From: Escherichia ruysiae | GTDB taxonomy: Bacteria > Pseudomonadota > Gammaproteobacteria > Enterobacterales > Enterobacteriaceae | Direction of reading: 5' to 3' | Assembly (NCBI RefSeq): GCF_031323975.1 | Contig: NZ_JAVIWS010000001.1 | Coordinates: forward strand, 2,294,001 to 2,358,000 | Length of the DNA: 64,000 nucleotides | Shown here: one piece after another, positions 12,942 through 22,994 of the stretch | Layout of the letters: every line of letters begins with the position of its first letter | Numbering within the stretch: position 1 is the stretch's first letter | Made by a program: the position numbers and the translations under genes | The notes under the pieces: generated by a model | What the model saw: the letters and a program-made list of their open reading frames with translations, nothing else | Databases searched by the model: none | What the model was told of the DNA's origin: nothing

Positions 12942-15038
12942 TTAGCGGAAATTCACGCTTCGGTCGCTGGTCATGTCATACAACTGGAACTTACGCCCAA
13001 GTTGCTGACCACCGTCACGCGTCAGCGGCGTCCAGCCAATTGCCGCACGGCTGCGTGTCGGGCCAGACGAGAAGAGATCCAACGGCACAGAGACATACAC
13101 GCCTTTGGTGAAGTCCCCTTCTCCGTACTCTTCTTTCGAAACATTCGTGATCGTGGCATAGCCACCCACCACCACGCCGCTATCAAAGCGTTTGGCGATC
13201 TCCAGCGTGCCACCTTTATCCCCTGCCAGATACTGCCCGACGCTGGCTTTCACTAACACATCCTGGGCGAAAGATGGCGTCCAGTACGCGGTCAAATGAC
13301 CGGTTTTCACGCTGTAATCAGTGAACTTCATCATATCTTTCGCGCTACGCCAGTCACGCTGTTTAACGTAGTTGGCATCCAGACCAAACGCCCAGTTGCT
13401 GTCCAGCGGGCGATACAACACTTCCGCCCCCGCACCGCCAAACATGGTTTCGAGATAACCTCCGTAGACCTGACCGTAGAAGCCGTTGCCCAGATGCTGG
13501 AAGTAGTTGGCTTGCAGGTTATTCACATAGACATCGTTCTGCACATACTCACGCACGTGGGTACGAACGCGCGGTAAGTGCGAGTCCTGCGGTGGATTAG
13601 TGTAGTTAAACTTGTCGTAGTTGTTGGCAAGGTTAGCAAACAGACTACCGGTGGTGAGCAGGTGATCCGTCAGCCACAAATCCGCCGTTCCCATCACGCC
13701 CAGTTGGTACATGTAAAAGTTTTCCGGGCCACCAACCGACTGGTTCAGCACCGGATCGATATGGAAATCAAAGCGCGATTTGTCGATATACCAGCCCTGC
13801 TCGGTGGACTGCGGAACCACCGGCTCGACGCGTTTTTGCGCCAGCTTCGTTTCATGCCCAAGCGGCTCGCCGACGAGATGATTTTTCAGGCTGGCGACAT
13901 CGGTTTCCGTCGTCACCTGCGGCATGTTAAGGCGGTTTTCCGTGATACGGATCGTTTTGATCCCATCCGGCAGATCGTTCATCACGATCCGATTAGCGCG
14001 AATGATCCCTTCACGCGAATCACGATATTTCACCTGCTCGCCGGTAACATACAGCGTATCGCCTTTCGCCTGGATCTGCGGATCGGCCAGTCCGGCGTTA
14101 TATTTCAACAGTGTTAGCTGATTCGCCACCACCGAATGCTGCAAAATGGCATCCTGTGGCTGCGGTTGATATTGCGGTCGGGCGTTATCGTTGTACGAAG
14201 GACGTAGATCGTTAAAGTTGGTGCGCAACGTAACGCCAAACATAAAGGTGTTACCGCGTTCATAGCTAAGGTTAACGTCGGCCCAATCGGTAACGCGATA
14301 AATCACCCCGACGTTAAACTTACTTTTTTGCTCCAGCTTCCCGGCAAAATCCTGCTGATAATTATTGCCTTCATACTCCAGTTTCAGGCGCAGCGGCTGC
14401 CAGGGAGTCTGGTATTCCACACCGCCAAACAGTGAGGCCGGGCCGTGGAACATCTGGCTGCCGTCGATAGATCCTGCCTGTTTGTAGCTGTTATCGCGAT
14501 AGCAATATTTATCACTGGCTGAACAGAGCGGATTTTTCACATTACCGCTGGTGCCCAGATATCCCCAGCCCAGGCCGAGCGTAAAATCGAACGGCCCCCA
14601 GGCTTTGCTGGCAACAAGATATTCCGCATCAAACAGCCCCGTACCGCCGATATCCCGCGCACCAACCGCCACTTGCGGCAGCCAGTAACTCTCTTCCCAC
14701 AAACGCAGTTTGAGATCGAAGGCTTTATCTTTATACGTTTGATCGCCAGAGAACGCTTCGACGCTGCTGTACTGCCGGGTGCGCACATCGGTGTAGCGCA
14801 GCGTTGTTTCCAGCCACGGGAAGAGTTGCACTGAAGCAGAGTAATAACGGTACTGATCGTTATCACGATAGTTCAAACTTAATTCCCCTTCCCGCGCCAT
14901 GCGCGCGGTGGGCGTTTGTAACAGACCGACGCCGCCGAAATCCGATTGCGACGGCCCGATGGGCGCTGGATACGTTTCGCCATAGCAGGCCGTGCTAATG
15001 CCCAGCGCCAGTAAGCTAAGCAGATGTCTTTTTTTCAT
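12942..15038 (-). CDS. yjbH: Exopolysaccharide-associated outer-membrane protein YjbH
   Basis: Last gene of yjbEFGH, an osmotic- and Rcs-responsive operon whose expression increases an extracellular polysaccharide. The 698-residue protein is a paralogue of GfcD (DUF940) from the group 4 capsule locus. A signal peptide ends near STACYG, and the rest is rich in alternating aromatic and polar beta-strand segments, as expected for an outer-membrane barrel. Its start overlaps the yjbG stop by one base (TAATG), so translation is probably coupled. Confidence 0.95.
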   Translation of the reverse strand: MKKRHLLSLLALGISTACYGETYPAPIGPSQSDFGGVGLLQTPTARMAREGELSLNYRDNDQYRYYSASVQLFPWLETTLRYTDVRTRQYSSVEAFSGDQTYKDKAFDLKLRLWEESYWLPQVAVGARDIGGTGLFDAEYLVASKAWGPFDFTLGLGWGYLGTSGNVKNPLCSASDKYCYRDNSYKQAGSIDGSQMFHGPASLFGGVEYQTPWQPLRLKLEYEGNNYQQDFAGKLEQKSKFNVGVIYRVTDWADVNLSYERGNTFMFGVTLRTNFNDLRPSYNDNARPQYQPQPQDAILQHSVVANQLTLLKYNAGLADPQIQAKGDTLYVTGEQVKYRDSREGIIRANRIVMNDLPDGIKTIRITENRLNMPQVTTETDVASLKNHLVGEPLGHETKLAQKRVEPVVPQSTEQGWYIDKSRFDFHIDPVLNQSVGGPENFYMYQLGVMGTADLWLTDHLLTTGSLFANLANNYDKFNYTNPPQDSHLPRVRTHVREYVQNDVYVNNLQANYFQHLGNGFYGQVYGGYLETMFGGAGAEVLYRPLDSNWAFGLDANYVKQRDWRSAKDMMKFTDYSVKTGHLTAYWTPSFAQDVLVKASVGQYLAGDKGGTLEIAKRFDSGVVVGGYATITNVSKEEYGEGDFTKGVYVSVPLDLFSSGPTRSRAAIGWTPLTRDGGQQLGRKFQLYDMTSDRSVNFR

Positions 15039-15763
15039 TATTGCGGTATCCGCTGCGTCAGAGTCTGAAGAATGTCGGCGTTCAGGGCATCAGGCGTCTT
15101 ACTCCAGACGGAGTCCGCCAGGCCAACATAAATAATGCTGCCGGGCATCGGCTCTACGTGACGCTTGTTCCAGTAAGCCACCGGCGCTTTTTGCGTTCGC
15201 CCGTCCGGGTAAACCACCCACGCATAGCTGCGATCTGCACCGCTAAGCAGGCTCTGCCCGGAGAGATAGCTCGCTACGTCGCGACCTGGGGTGAATGGCT
15301 GATTGCCAGGACGACTGATAAGCCCGAACAGCGTGACCGTTGACGGAGCGGAACCCACCCACAGCGTGTAGTTGCCCTGCAACGGCGGGTTGCCACGTTC
15401 CGCAACGCGGACGATATCGGGATCAAGATTGATTTTTTGCCTGCCCGTCACCTTCAACGCCTGAATTTGCTGACGTAAGGCGTTAATCGCGGCGGCATCC
15501 TCGGCGCTGGAATCTGCCAGCCGTGTCAGCAACGCCTGCTGCTGCCGCAATGCTGCTGCCGTTGCCAGCTCTTCGCTGATCACCGCACCGGGCCACCAGC
15601 TATTCGCCAGTCGCGGTTGCCCCACCAGATCGATTAAATGCTCTGCGCCCGTCAGCGTTTTGGCCTCACTGCTGCCATTGCTGAACACCTTGACGGTGCC
15701 CGCCGCAAAGACCGATGACGCTCCCACGCTCAAAATCAACGCGACAATAGTTTGTTTAATCAT
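15038..15763 (-). CDS. yjbG: Periplasmic exopolysaccharide protein YjbG
   Basis: Member of the GfcC family, a periplasmic protein thought to help polysaccharide export. I start at [17 protein letters not shown], a signal peptide ending SSVFA, giving 241 residues; the frame is open further upstream but only inside yjbF. An Ala/Gln-rich helical segment (about residues 80-115) is followed by a soluble-ligand-binding-like domain with [14 protein letters not shown]. It overlaps yjbF by four bases (ATGA) and yjbH by one. Confidence 0.94.
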   Translation of the reverse strand: MIKQTIVALILSVGASSVFAAGTVKVFSNGSSEAKTLTGAEHLIDLVGQPRLANSWWPGAVISEELATAAALRQQQALLTRLADSSAEDAAAINALRQQIQALKVTGRQKINLDPDIVRVAERGNPPLQGNYTLWVGSAPSTVTLFGLISRPGNQPFTPGRDVASYLSGQSLLSGADRSYAWVVYPDGRTQKAPVAYWNKRHVEPMPGSIIYVGLADSVWSKTPDALNADILQTLTQRIPQ

Positions 15764-16398
15764 TGTGTTGCTGCCTTGATGAGAGTGGTTTTCACCGGGA
15801 AATAATCCGCGCCGAGATACTGTTCCGACTGGCGAATTTGTCCTTCGCTGTCGATCCAATAGCGGTTATGCCAGCGCGCCTGGTCGGTGGAGACTTCTTC
15901 GTCCAGCACGCGAACCGGAGTTTCATCGCTGCCGACGTTGACGGTATCGGTGCCATCCCATTTGAAGACTGAGCGTGCGGTGGCGTAGCGTACCTGCTGG
16001 TACTCGGTCCAGCCCATCGTGCGCGTCCAGGTTGCGCCATCAACAATTTGTGCGGGTTTAATCAGCGGGTCGGCGGCAAGGTTATTTACTTCAATCAGGT
16101 TGTCGCCGCCAAGCAAAGTCTTCACCAGACGACCATGTTGTGTGACGAGAGTGGCCTGATCCTGAGTGACCCATTTTTGTTGTCCGTCTTCAGCGAAGGC
16201 CAGCACCACAAATAACTGCGGCCCGCCATTAAGCTGCATGTACTGGCTGGCGTAGGGCATATTTTGAATATCATCGTCCGTCAGCTGTACGCCTGGCGTG
16301 CCGAACAGACTGTCCCACAGTGAATTGCCCAGCTCTTTAGTCGTGGCTGAACAGGCCTGTAATAGCAGGCAGATAAGAATGAGTGCAGGTCGCTTCAC
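15760..16398 (-). CDS. yjbF: Exopolysaccharide lipoprotein YjbF
   Basis: GfcB-family lipoprotein of the yjbEFGH operon. I choose the GTG that gives VKRPALILICLLLQAC, a lipoprotein signal with its lipobox Cys at residue 16, preceded by GGAGAAGA; this gives 212 residues, as in K-12. The ATG ten codons upstream would bury the signal. The gap between yjbE and yjbF holds a long palindromic repeat. Confidence 0.93.
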   Translation of the reverse strand: MKRPALILICLLLQACSATTKELGNSLWDSLFGTPGVQLTDDDIQNMPYASQYMQLNGGPQLFVVLAFAEDGQQKWVTQDQATLVTQHGRLVKTLLGGDNLIEVNNLAADPLIKPAQIVDGATWTRTMGWTEYQQVRYATARSVFKWDGTDTVNVGSDETPVRVLDEEVSTDQARWHNRYWIDSEGQIRQSEQYLGADYFPVKTTLIKAATQ

Positions 16399-16450
16399 GA
16401 CTCTTCTCCAGAGGGGCAGAATAACCACACCGGAGTGTGGTTATGGTTAA

Positions 16451-16573
16451 TCCCCGTCATACTTCAAGCTGCAGATGCGGTGACCGCACTCGTTCACCCC
16501 GGTCACATAGTTATCTATGCTCCCGGGGACTCACTCGCTTGTCGCCTTCCTGCAACTCGAATTATTTTGGGGA
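16451..16573. repeat. RSA-type long palindromic repeat between yjbE and yjbF
   Basis: About 120 bp that fold on themselves. Outer arms are TCCCCGTCATACTTCAAGC and CTCGAATTATTTTGGGGA. Inner arms are CACCCCGGTCACATAG and CTATGCTCCCGGGGA. This matches my memory of a dispersed enterobacterial repeat containing CTTCAAGCTGCAGATGCG and CTCGAATTATTTTGGGG, known in E. coli as RSA. It lies inside the operon. Confidence 0.72.
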
Positions 16574-16584
16574 TACATACGTTA

Positions 16585-16827
16585 TTACTGGGTACTGGTG
16601 GTCGTGGTTGTGGTGGTTCCGGTATTAGAACCATCACCGCCACCGGTTGCCGCGAGTGCGACACCCACCGCCGAGCTTACGGTGCTGACGCTGGTCGCGG
16701 AGGAACTGCCCGCCGAAACCGACGTTGCTGCCGACCCTGCCGCTTCGCCCACCTGTACAGGTGCAGCCCACGCAGAAGTCGCCGCAAGCGCAGATATGGC
16801 TAAAATGCCATACAGAACTTTTCTCAT
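16585..16827 (-). CDS. yjbE: Small secreted protein YjbE of the exopolysaccharide operon
   Basis: First gene of yjbEFGH. The 80-residue product has a signal peptide [19 protein letters not shown] ending near WA, and then a low-complexity mature part of Ala, Gly, Ser, Thr and Val that ends in a run of seven Thr and STQ. It resembles GfcA of the group 4 capsule operon. The ATG follows AAGGGAA. The AT-rich DNA upstream is the operon's control region. Confidence 0.92.
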   Translation of the reverse strand: MRKVLYGILAISALAATSAWAAPVQVGEAAGSAATSVSAGSSSATSVSTVSSAVGVALAATGGGDGSNTGTTTTTTTSTQ

Positions 16828-17235
16828 AACAATTTCCCTTCATTGAATGAATGGAGATTTACCCAAAAACATTTCGGGCGGGATCGAGTATACACAACTA
16901 AAGCATGTGAATTACGGCGCGAGGAATTAGTGGTGGGGTTTTAGGATAATTGGAATAAATATCAATTATATATTTTTTATTATATATAAATGATTATGTT
17001 AATCATGAGGTTAAAATAAACACAAAAGCGATTGACCTGCGTATTTTCCGAAATAATTACAGACTAAAAATCTATTTTAGGATTAACCTCACGGTATGAT
17101 TTTCGTTAAATCACAGACAAGAGGATTTATCTGATAGAACAATGCCGACTTATAGTCGGCATTGTTATTAAGGTTATTTAATCAATCGTGCTATGTATTA
17201 ATTGCCGAATACGATGTACATATCGGCATCAACCT
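16828..17235. promoter_or_regulatory. AT-rich control region upstream of yjbE
   Basis: About 400 bp without a gene. It holds a very AT-rich tract at 16957-17010 (TATATATTTTTTATTATA), TAGGATAATTGGAA near 16943 and TAGGATTAACC near 17079, which loosely resemble RcsB boxes, and a perfect 11-bp hairpin CAATGCCGACT-TAT-AGTCGGCATTG at 17140-17164. yjbEFGH is known to respond to the Rcs phosphorelay; assigning these sites to RcsB is only inference. Confidence 0.5.
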
Positions 17236-17312
17236 GTAGGCCTGATAAGACGCGACCGCGTCGCATCAGGCACCGGTTGCCGGATGCGGCATAAACGCCT
17301 TATCCGGCCTAC
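17236..17312. repeat. BIME: two REP units downstream of pgi
   Basis: GTAGGCCTGATAAG...GCATCAGGC followed by an inverted GCCGGATGCGG...CCGGCCTAC, 27 nt past the pgi stop. Confidence 0.9.
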
Positions 17313-17338
17313 GTAGCGGCATCAGACATGCACGATGA

Positions 17339-18988
17339 TTAACCGCGCCACGCCTTATAGCGGTTAATCAGACCATTGGTCGAGCTATCGTGGCTGCTGA
17401 TTTCTTTGTCATCTTTCAGCTCCGGCAGAATACGGTTAGCCAGCTGTTTACCCAGCTCCACGCCCCACTGGTCAAAGGTGAAGATGTTCAGGATCACGCC
17501 TTGAGTAAAGATTTTGTGCTCATACAGCGCAATCAACGCCCCCAGGCTGAACGGGGTGATTTCGCGCAGCAGGATGGAGTTGGTCGGACGGTTACCTTCG
17601 AACACTTTAAACGGCACTACATAGTCGAGCGTCGCCGGATCTTTACCCTGATCGCGATATTCCTGCTCTACCACTTCGCGGGATTTACCAAAGGCCAGAG
17701 CTTCGGTCTGAGCGAAGAAGTTAGACAGCAGTTTCTGGTGGTGATCAGAGAGCGGGTTATGGGTGATAGCCGGCGCGATGAAATCGCACGGCACCATTTT
17801 GGTTCCCTGGTGGATCAGCTGGTAAAACGCATGTTGCCCGTTTGTACCCGGCTCACCCCAGATAATCGGGCCAGTCTGGTAATCCACTACGTTACCGTTA
17901 CGGTCAACGTATTTGCCGTTGGATTCCATATTGCCCTGCTGGAAGTACGCCGCGAAACGGTGCATATACTGGTCATACGGCAGAATCGCTTCAGTTTCCG
18001 CGCCAAAGAAATTGTTGTACCAGATGCCGATCAGCGCCAGCAATACAGGCAGGTTTTTCTCGGCTGGCGTGGTGGAGAAATGCTTGTCCATCGCGTGTGC
18101 GCCGGAAAGCAGTTCAACGAAGTTATCAAAGCCGATGGAGAGAACAATCGACAGACCAATCGCTGACCACAAAGAGTAACGGCCGCCGACCCAGTCCCAG
18201 AACTCGAACATGTTGGCGGTATCAATACCAAACTCGCCAACGGCTTTCGCATTGGTGGAGAGCGCCGCAAAGTGTTTCGCAACGTGCTTCTCATCACCGG
18301 CCGCTTTCAGGAACCAGTCACGCGCGCTATGGGCGTTGGTCATGGTTTCCTGAGTGGTGAAGGTTTTAGACGCCACCAGGAACAGCGTGGTTTCAGGGTT
18401 CACTTTTTTCAGCACTTCTGCGATGTGAGTTCCGTCAACGTTAGAAACGAAGTGCATATTCAGGTGATTTTTGTACGGACGCAGTGCTTCGGTCACCATG
18501 TACGGGCCGAGGTCAGAACCGCCGATACCGATGTTCACCACGTCGGTGATTGCTTTGCCGGTATAACCCTTCCACTCACCGGAAATAATCGCTTGCGAGA
18601 AGGTTTTCATCTTCTCCAGCACCGCGTTGACTTCCGGCATTACGTCTTTGCCATCAACCAGAATCGGCGTATTACTACGATTACGCAGCGCCACGTGCAG
18701 CACGGCACGGTTTTCGGTGCGGTTAATCTTCTCGCCAGAGAACATCGACTTAATCGCGCCAGCCAGATCGCACTCTTTCGCCAGATCCTGCAATTTCGCC
18801 AGAGTTTCTTCGGTGATGCGGTTTTTGGAGTAATCCACCAGCATCTGATCGTCGAAGGTTGCGGAGAACTTAGAAAAACGATCGCCATCTTTAGCAAAAA
18901 GATCGGCGATCGTAACGTCTTTCATTTCATCGAAGTGTTTCTGTAGTGCCTGCCAGGCAGCGGTCTGCGTTGGATTGATGTTTTTCAT
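17339..18988 (-). CDS. pgi: Glucose-6-phosphate isomerase Pgi
   Basis: Interconverts glucose-6-phosphate and fructose-6-phosphate in glycolysis and gluconeogenesis. I start at [12 protein letters not shown] (549 residues, as in E. coli), two codons inside the longest frame. Family motifs are present: [11 protein letters not shown] in the SIS domain, [13 protein letters not shown], the catalytic segment around [12 protein letters not shown], and [12 protein letters not shown] near the C-terminus. It diverges from lysC across 293 bp; a -10-like TACAAT for pgi lies at 19030-19035. Confidence 0.98.
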   Translation of the reverse strand: MKNINPTQTAAWQALQKHFDEMKDVTIADLFAKDGDRFSKFSATFDDQMLVDYSKNRITEETLAKLQDLAKECDLAGAIKSMFSGEKINRTENRAVLHVALRNRSNTPILVDGKDVMPEVNAVLEKMKTFSQAIISGEWKGYTGKAITDVVNIGIGGSDLGPYMVTEALRPYKNHLNMHFVSNVDGTHIAEVLKKVNPETTLFLVASKTFTTQETMTNAHSARDWFLKAAGDEKHVAKHFAALSTNAKAVGEFGIDTANMFEFWDWVGGRYSLWSAIGLSIVLSIGFDNFVELLSGAHAMDKHFSTTPAEKNLPVLLALIGIWYNNFFGAETEAILPYDQYMHRFAAYFQQGNMESNGKYVDRNGNVVDYQTGPIIWGEPGTNGQHAFYQLIHQGTKMVPCDFIAPAITHNPLSDHHQKLLSNFFAQTEALAFGKSREVVEQEYRDQGKDPATLDYVVPFKVFEGNRPTNSILLREITPFSLGALIALYEHKIFTQGVILNIFTFDQWGVELGKQLANRILPELKDDKEISSHDSSTNGLINRYKAWRG

Positions 18989-19170
18989 TAGCAATACTCT
19001 TCTGATATTGAGAATTGTGACTGTGGAAGATTGTAGCGCCAGTCACAGAAAAATGTGATGGTTTTAGTGCCGTTAGCTCAGCTAACTACTGAAGAGGATA
19101 AAAAGTATAGACGTTATAAGCACAATTTCTGACCACGCCCGCTGCATGAATAATCCGCATAATCCCGGCG

Positions 19171-19199
19171 TTGACACACTCCCCTACACCTTTTATTTA
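19171..19199 (+). promoter_or_regulatory. Candidate lysC promoter
   Basis: TTGACA (19171-19176), a 17-bp spacer, then TATTTA (19194-19199). Transcription would begin near 19206, leaving a leader of only about 75 nt before the lysC ATG. That is too short for the roughly 170-nt lysine aptamer normally found in this leader, and no aptamer sequence blocks are seen in the whole pgi-lysC gap. The leader ends with TGTGCCAAGG and CCTGACACGAGGTTGTT, close to the end of the K-12 leader. Confidence 0.7.
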
Positions 19200-19281
19200 T
19201 AAATACGGTCTGCGCCTGCACCGGTTTCTATTTTGCCTTTGTGCCAAGGTCGCTTCTTTCATTCCCTGACACGAGGTTGTT

Positions 19282-20631
19282 ATGCCCGATATTGTTGTCT
19301 CCAAATTTGGTGGTACTAGCGTGGCTGATTTCGACGCCATGAACCGCAGCGCCGACATTGTGCTTTCTGATGAGAATGTTCGTTTAGTTGTGCTTTCTGC
19401 TTCTGCGGGGATTACTAACCTACTTGTTGCACTGGCTGAAGGTCTGGAACCGGTTGAGCGTTTCGAAAAACTCGATGCTATTCGCAATATTCAGTTCGCC
19501 ATTCTGGAGCGCCTGCGTTACCCGAACGTCATCCGTGAAGAGATTGAACGTTTGTTGGAGAACATTACCGTTCTGGCCGAAGCGGCGGCGCTGGCAACAT
19601 CTCCGGCTCTGACGGATGAACTGGTTAGCCACGGCGAACTGATGTCTACTCTACTATTTGTTGAAATCCTGCGCGAACGCGATGTCCAGGCGCAGTGGTT
19701 TGATGTGCGTAAAGTGATGCGCACCAACGACCGGTTTGGTCGCGCGGAGCCAGATGTTGTTGCACTCGCGGAACTGTCTGCGTTGCATCTGACTCCACGG
19801 CTCAGTGAAGGTTTAGTCATTACCCAGGGCTTTATTGGTAGCGAAAGTAAAGGGCGTACAACAACACTTGGACGTGGCGGCAGCGATTATACGGCAGCCT
19901 TGTTGGCGGAAGCCTTACACGCATCTCGCGTTGATATCTGGACTGACGTCCCTGGCATCTACACGACCGATCCGCGCGTGGTGCCGGCAGCAAAACGCAT
20001 TGATAAAATCGCTTTTGAAGAGGCCGCTGAAATGGCGACCTTTGGCGCGAAAGTGCTGCATCCAGCGACGTTGCTGCCCGCAGTGCGCAGCGATATTCCG
20101 GTGTTTGTCGGTTCCAGCAAAGACCCACGTGCAGGCGGTACGTTGGTGTGTAATAAAACCGAAAATCCACCGCTGTTCCGTGCACTGGCTCTGCGCCGTA
20201 AACAAACGCTATTAACCCTGCACAGCCTGAATATGCTGCATTCCCGTGGCTTCCTCGCGGAAGTTTTCGGTATCCTCGCGCGGCATAATATTTCGGTGGA
20301 TTTAATTACTACGTCCGAAGTGAGCGTGGCATTAACTCTTGATACGACTGGTTCAACTTCCACTGGCGATACATTGTTGACGCAATCACTGCTGATGGAG
20401 CTTTCGGCGCTGTGCCGCGTGGAAGTGGAAGAAGGCCTGGCACTGGTGGCGCTGATTGGTAATGACCTGTCAAAAGCCTGCGGCGTCGGCAAAGAAGTAT
20501 TTGGCGTGCTGGAACCGTTCAACATCCGCATGATTTGCTACGGCGCTTCCAGCAATAACCTGTGCTTCCTGGTGCCGGGTGCTGATGCGGAACAGGTGGT
20601 GCAGACATTGCATAGTAATTTGTTTGAGTAA
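19282..20631 (+). CDS. lysC: Lysine-sensitive aspartokinase III LysC
   Basis: Phosphorylates aspartate, the first step to lysine, threonine and methionine, and is inhibited by lysine. The 449-residue protein has the N-terminal motif KFGGTS (residues 8-13), the nucleotide-binding TTLGRGGSDYTA segment, and tandem ACT domains from about residue 305, including the lysine-binding region around HSRGFLAEVFGILARHNISVDLI. GAGG precedes the ATG. Several positions differ from remembered K-12 (MPDIV at the start, ELSALHLTPRLSEG). Feedback inhibition should be intact, but riboswitch control appears to be lost. Confidence 0.97.
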   Translation: MPDIVVSKFGGTSVADFDAMNRSADIVLSDENVRLVVLSASAGITNLLVALAEGLEPVERFEKLDAIRNIQFAILERLRYPNVIREEIERLLENITVLAEAAALATSPALTDELVSHGELMSTLLFVEILRERDVQAQWFDVRKVMRTNDRFGRAEPDVVALAELSALHLTPRLSEGLVITQGFIGSESKGRTTTLGRGGSDYTAALLAEALHASRVDIWTDVPGIYTTDPRVVPAAKRIDKIAFEEAAEMATFGAKVLHPATLLPAVRSDIPVFVGSSKDPRAGGTLVCNKTENPPLFRALALRRKQTLLTLHSLNMLHSRGFLAEVFGILARHNISVDLITTSEVSVALTLDTTGSTSTGDTLLTQSLLMELSALCRVEVEEGLALVALIGNDLSKACGVGKEVFGVLEPFNIRMICYGASSNNLCFLVPGADAEQVVQTLHSNLFE

Positions 20632-20668
20632 AAACAGTGCGGCCCGGATGAAGTGCCCCGGGTCGTAT

Positions 20669-21457
20669 TTATTTCCCCATTACCGTTTGATATAACAACC
20701 CATCCAGTTCCCTGACATCTCCGTCCCTGCTATCCGGTAACATCGGAGGAATTTCCCCGCGCGCCAGTTCCGCACGAATAAACTCATGCAACAAAGGACG
20801 GCGCGAATCATACACCGCTTCTCCCGCGCGCTGTTTACGTTCCAGCAATTCGTCTATTTCTGCGCGTAACGCCGCATCAAGTTCGCTTCCCGCCAGTAGC
20901 TCGGCAAAGCGCATTGGCGGTACACCTTTACCCGCTTCAACCCAGCGTACAGCCAGCAATGGACGCAGCACGTAAAAGTATTTTTTCAGTCGAACTTCGT
21001 CGCCCTGCAAATAACTGCGAAAGTTTTTCCGCGCCATCGAATAATAATGCCAGCGCGCACGTAGCGGAGAAAACCACTTCGGCACCATCGCCTTTAGCGC
21101 CGTTATCGTTTCTTCGTCTTGCTGATAGACCACCGGTGAATCCAGCCATTCAATCAGCGTCGGGTTCGCGCCTTTCAATAATCCCAGCGCCTTACGCCAC
21201 TCCCAACCTGAAACATCCAGCTCATCGTCGATGGGCAGTTCGATAACATCGCGCGGTGACTCCACCCGCAGATACCATTCCAGCGGATGGGCATACAAAA
21301 AACGCACATCATAGTCACTGTCGGGTGAGGCAAATCCCCAACCGCGACTCCCCGATTCGCAGGCGTACAGCACTTTCACGCCATAGCGCCGTTCAATTTC
21401 TTTTAACTGCTGCGATACCCGTTCGCGCATCGCAGCACTGACTCCATTTAATGGCAT
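20669..21457 (-). CDS. RlaP-like nucleotidyltransferase (accessory gene beside lysC)
   Basis: A polymerase-beta-type nucleotidyltransferase of the COG3541/RlaP (PF10127) kind, a family linked by others to RNA repair; the substrate is unknown. The active-site pattern is clear: ESGSRGWGF at residues 34-42, then SDYDVRFLY with two acidic residues (D48, D50) for metal binding. The helical C-terminal half has RKNFRSYLQGDEVRLKKYFYVLRP. I choose the ATG of MPLNGVSAAM because AAGGA lies 8 nt upstream; the ATG three codons earlier would leave no spacing. It is absent from this place in K-12. Neither neighbour is an RNA ligase or another repair gene. Confidence 0.75.
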   Translation of the reverse strand: MPLNGVSAAMRERVSQQLKEIERRYGVKVLYACESGSRGWGFASPDSDYDVRFLYAHPLEWYLRVESPRDVIELPIDDELDVSGWEWRKALGLLKGANPTLIEWLDSPVVYQQDEETITALKAMVPKWFSPLRARWHYYSMARKNFRSYLQGDEVRLKKYFYVLRPLLAVRWVEAGKGVPPMRFAELLAGSELDAALRAEIDELLERKQRAGEAVYDSRRPLLHEFIRAELARGEIPPMLPDSRDGDVRELDGLLYQTVMGK

Positions 21458-21760
21458 GTGACTCATCCTTTGATATTAACTACCCCGTACCAGACCACTG
21501 AAAACAGAGATATTATCAATGCGATAGCGTTAATGCGAGAAACAGGCCAGAAGTAAAATCACAACTTTAATGCATTGAATAAAAAAGAATTAATCAAATT
21601 TGATAAGTTAACGGTTATTTATTTTAGTTAAATTTTTATCTGTATTTATCGCCAATTATCTAAGCAGATAAAAATAAAGAGAAGGCAAATGAATCTTATC
21701 AGTTCTGCTTGCAAATAAATTCCCGTACACTGAACTATCCGATTAACAGAGGGCACCATC
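21458..21760. other. AT-rich gap without a recognisable gene
   Basis: About 300 bp between the divergent nucleotidyltransferase gene and yjbD. It is AT-rich in the middle, with no open frame of note, no REP and no clear hairpin. A -10-like TACACT near 21725 lies at a plausible distance upstream of yjbD. Confidence 0.5.
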
Positions 21761-22033
21761 ATGGCACTCCCCCGTATTACACAAAAAGAGATGACCGAGC
21801 GTGAACAGCGCGAATTAAAGACGCTACTGGATCGGGCGCGTATTGCGCATGGTCGTGTGTTGACCAATGCCGAAACCAACAGCATTAAAAAAGAGTACAT
21901 TGATAAGCTGATGGTTGAGCGTGAGGCTGAGGCGAAAAAAGCCCGCCAGTTGAAGAAAAAGCAGGCTTACAAACCGGACCCTGAAGCGTCATTCAGTTGG
22001 TCGGCAAATACATCGACGCGCGGCAGACGCTGA
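21761..22033 (+). CDS. yjbD: YjbD family protein (DUF3811), function unknown
   Basis: Small cytosolic protein of 90 residues, same length as in K-12. It is highly charged and mainly helical; residues 10-70 are rich in Glu, Lys and Arg and look like a coiled coil (REQRELKTLLDRARIAHG, KLMVEREAEAKKARQLKKKQ). No catalytic motif is visible and I know no function. The stop abuts the rluF stop on the other strand with no gap. Confidence 0.93.
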   Translation: MALPRITQKEMTEREQRELKTLLDRARIAHGRVLTNAETNSIKKEYIDKLMVEREAEAKKARQLKKKQAYKPDPEASFSWSANTSTRGRR

Positions 22034-22906
22034 TTAACGCCCTTTTTTCTTCCGCCCCGGCGAGGTGAAACGCTTACCGTTTGATGCCGGGCGACTCCCT
22101 TTTTCCGCCGTTTTTTCCATCTTCACCACCGGGCGCTTGATACCCGCCGTTTTCGGTTTGGCCTTCGCTTTGGGTTTTGCCTCGGAAGAGGAATTTTCGA
22201 TGAGCTTAAAAAGATCGATGAGTTCATCGTCAGTTAAATCGCGCCACTCGCCCAGTGGAATGCCGCTTAAGCTGACGTTCATGATGCGTGTGCGTTCCAA
22301 CTTCTTCACTTCGTAGCCAAAGTGCTCGCACATGCGACGAATCTGTCGGTTCAGCCCCTGCACCAGGGTAATGCGAAAGACAAATGGCGCTTCTTTTTTG
22401 ACTTTGCATTTTTTGGTCACCGTTCCAAGAATCGGCACACCTGCGCCCATGCCACGAATAAATTCATCGGTAATCGGTTTATCCACCGTCACCAGATACT
22501 CTTTCTCATGGTCATTACCCGCACGGAGGATCTTATTCACCAGATCGCCGTGATTGGTGAGGAAAATCAATCCCTGAGAGTCTTTATCCAGGCGACCAAT
22601 CGGGAAGACGCGTTTACTGTGATTAACGAAATCGACAATGTTATCTCGCTCGCCATCTTCGGTGGTGCTGACAATGCCAACAGGTTTATTCAGGGCGATA
22701 AGCACTAAATCTTCGGCTTCCCGTGGCTCAATCAGTTGACCGTTTACTTTTACAACGTCACCGGGTTTCACCTGATCGCCAATGGTGGCACGCTTGCCAT
22801 TAAGGAACACATTGCCTTGCTCGATATAGCGATCCGCTTCGCGGCGTGAGCAAATTCCGCTTTCGCTGATGTATTTATTTAAACGGACTGATGAGTCGGG
22901 CAGCAT
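22034..22906 (-). CDS. rluF: 23S rRNA pseudouridine synthase RluF
   Basis: Forms pseudouridine at position 2604 (and weakly 2605) of 23S rRNA; it also modifies tRNA-Tyr. The 290-residue protein has an N-terminal S4 domain (residues 7-60, [20 protein letters not shown]), the catalytic segment [10 protein letters not shown] with Asp107, and a Lys/Pro/Ala-rich basic tail from about residue 245, probably disordered and RNA-binding. It matches E. coli RluF (formerly YjbC). Confidence 0.97.
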   Translation of the reverse strand: MLPDSSVRLNKYISESGICSRREADRYIEQGNVFLNGKRATIGDQVKPGDVVKVNGQLIEPREAEDLVLIALNKPVGIVSTTEDGERDNIVDFVNHSKRVFPIGRLDKDSQGLIFLTNHGDLVNKILRAGNDHEKEYLVTVDKPITDEFIRGMGAGVPILGTVTKKCKVKKEAPFVFRITLVQGLNRQIRRMCEHFGYEVKKLERTRIMNVSLSGIPLGEWRDLTDDELIDLFKLIENSSSEAKPKAKAKPKTAGIKRPVVKMEKTAEKGSRPASNGKRFTSPGRKKKGR

Positions 22907-22994
22907 AAATTCTCCTGTAAAACGCGGAATATACCGTACCTCCTCCTCCTGAAAAACAGGATTTATGCGGGATACGATAAGTTACGTGCCAGCA

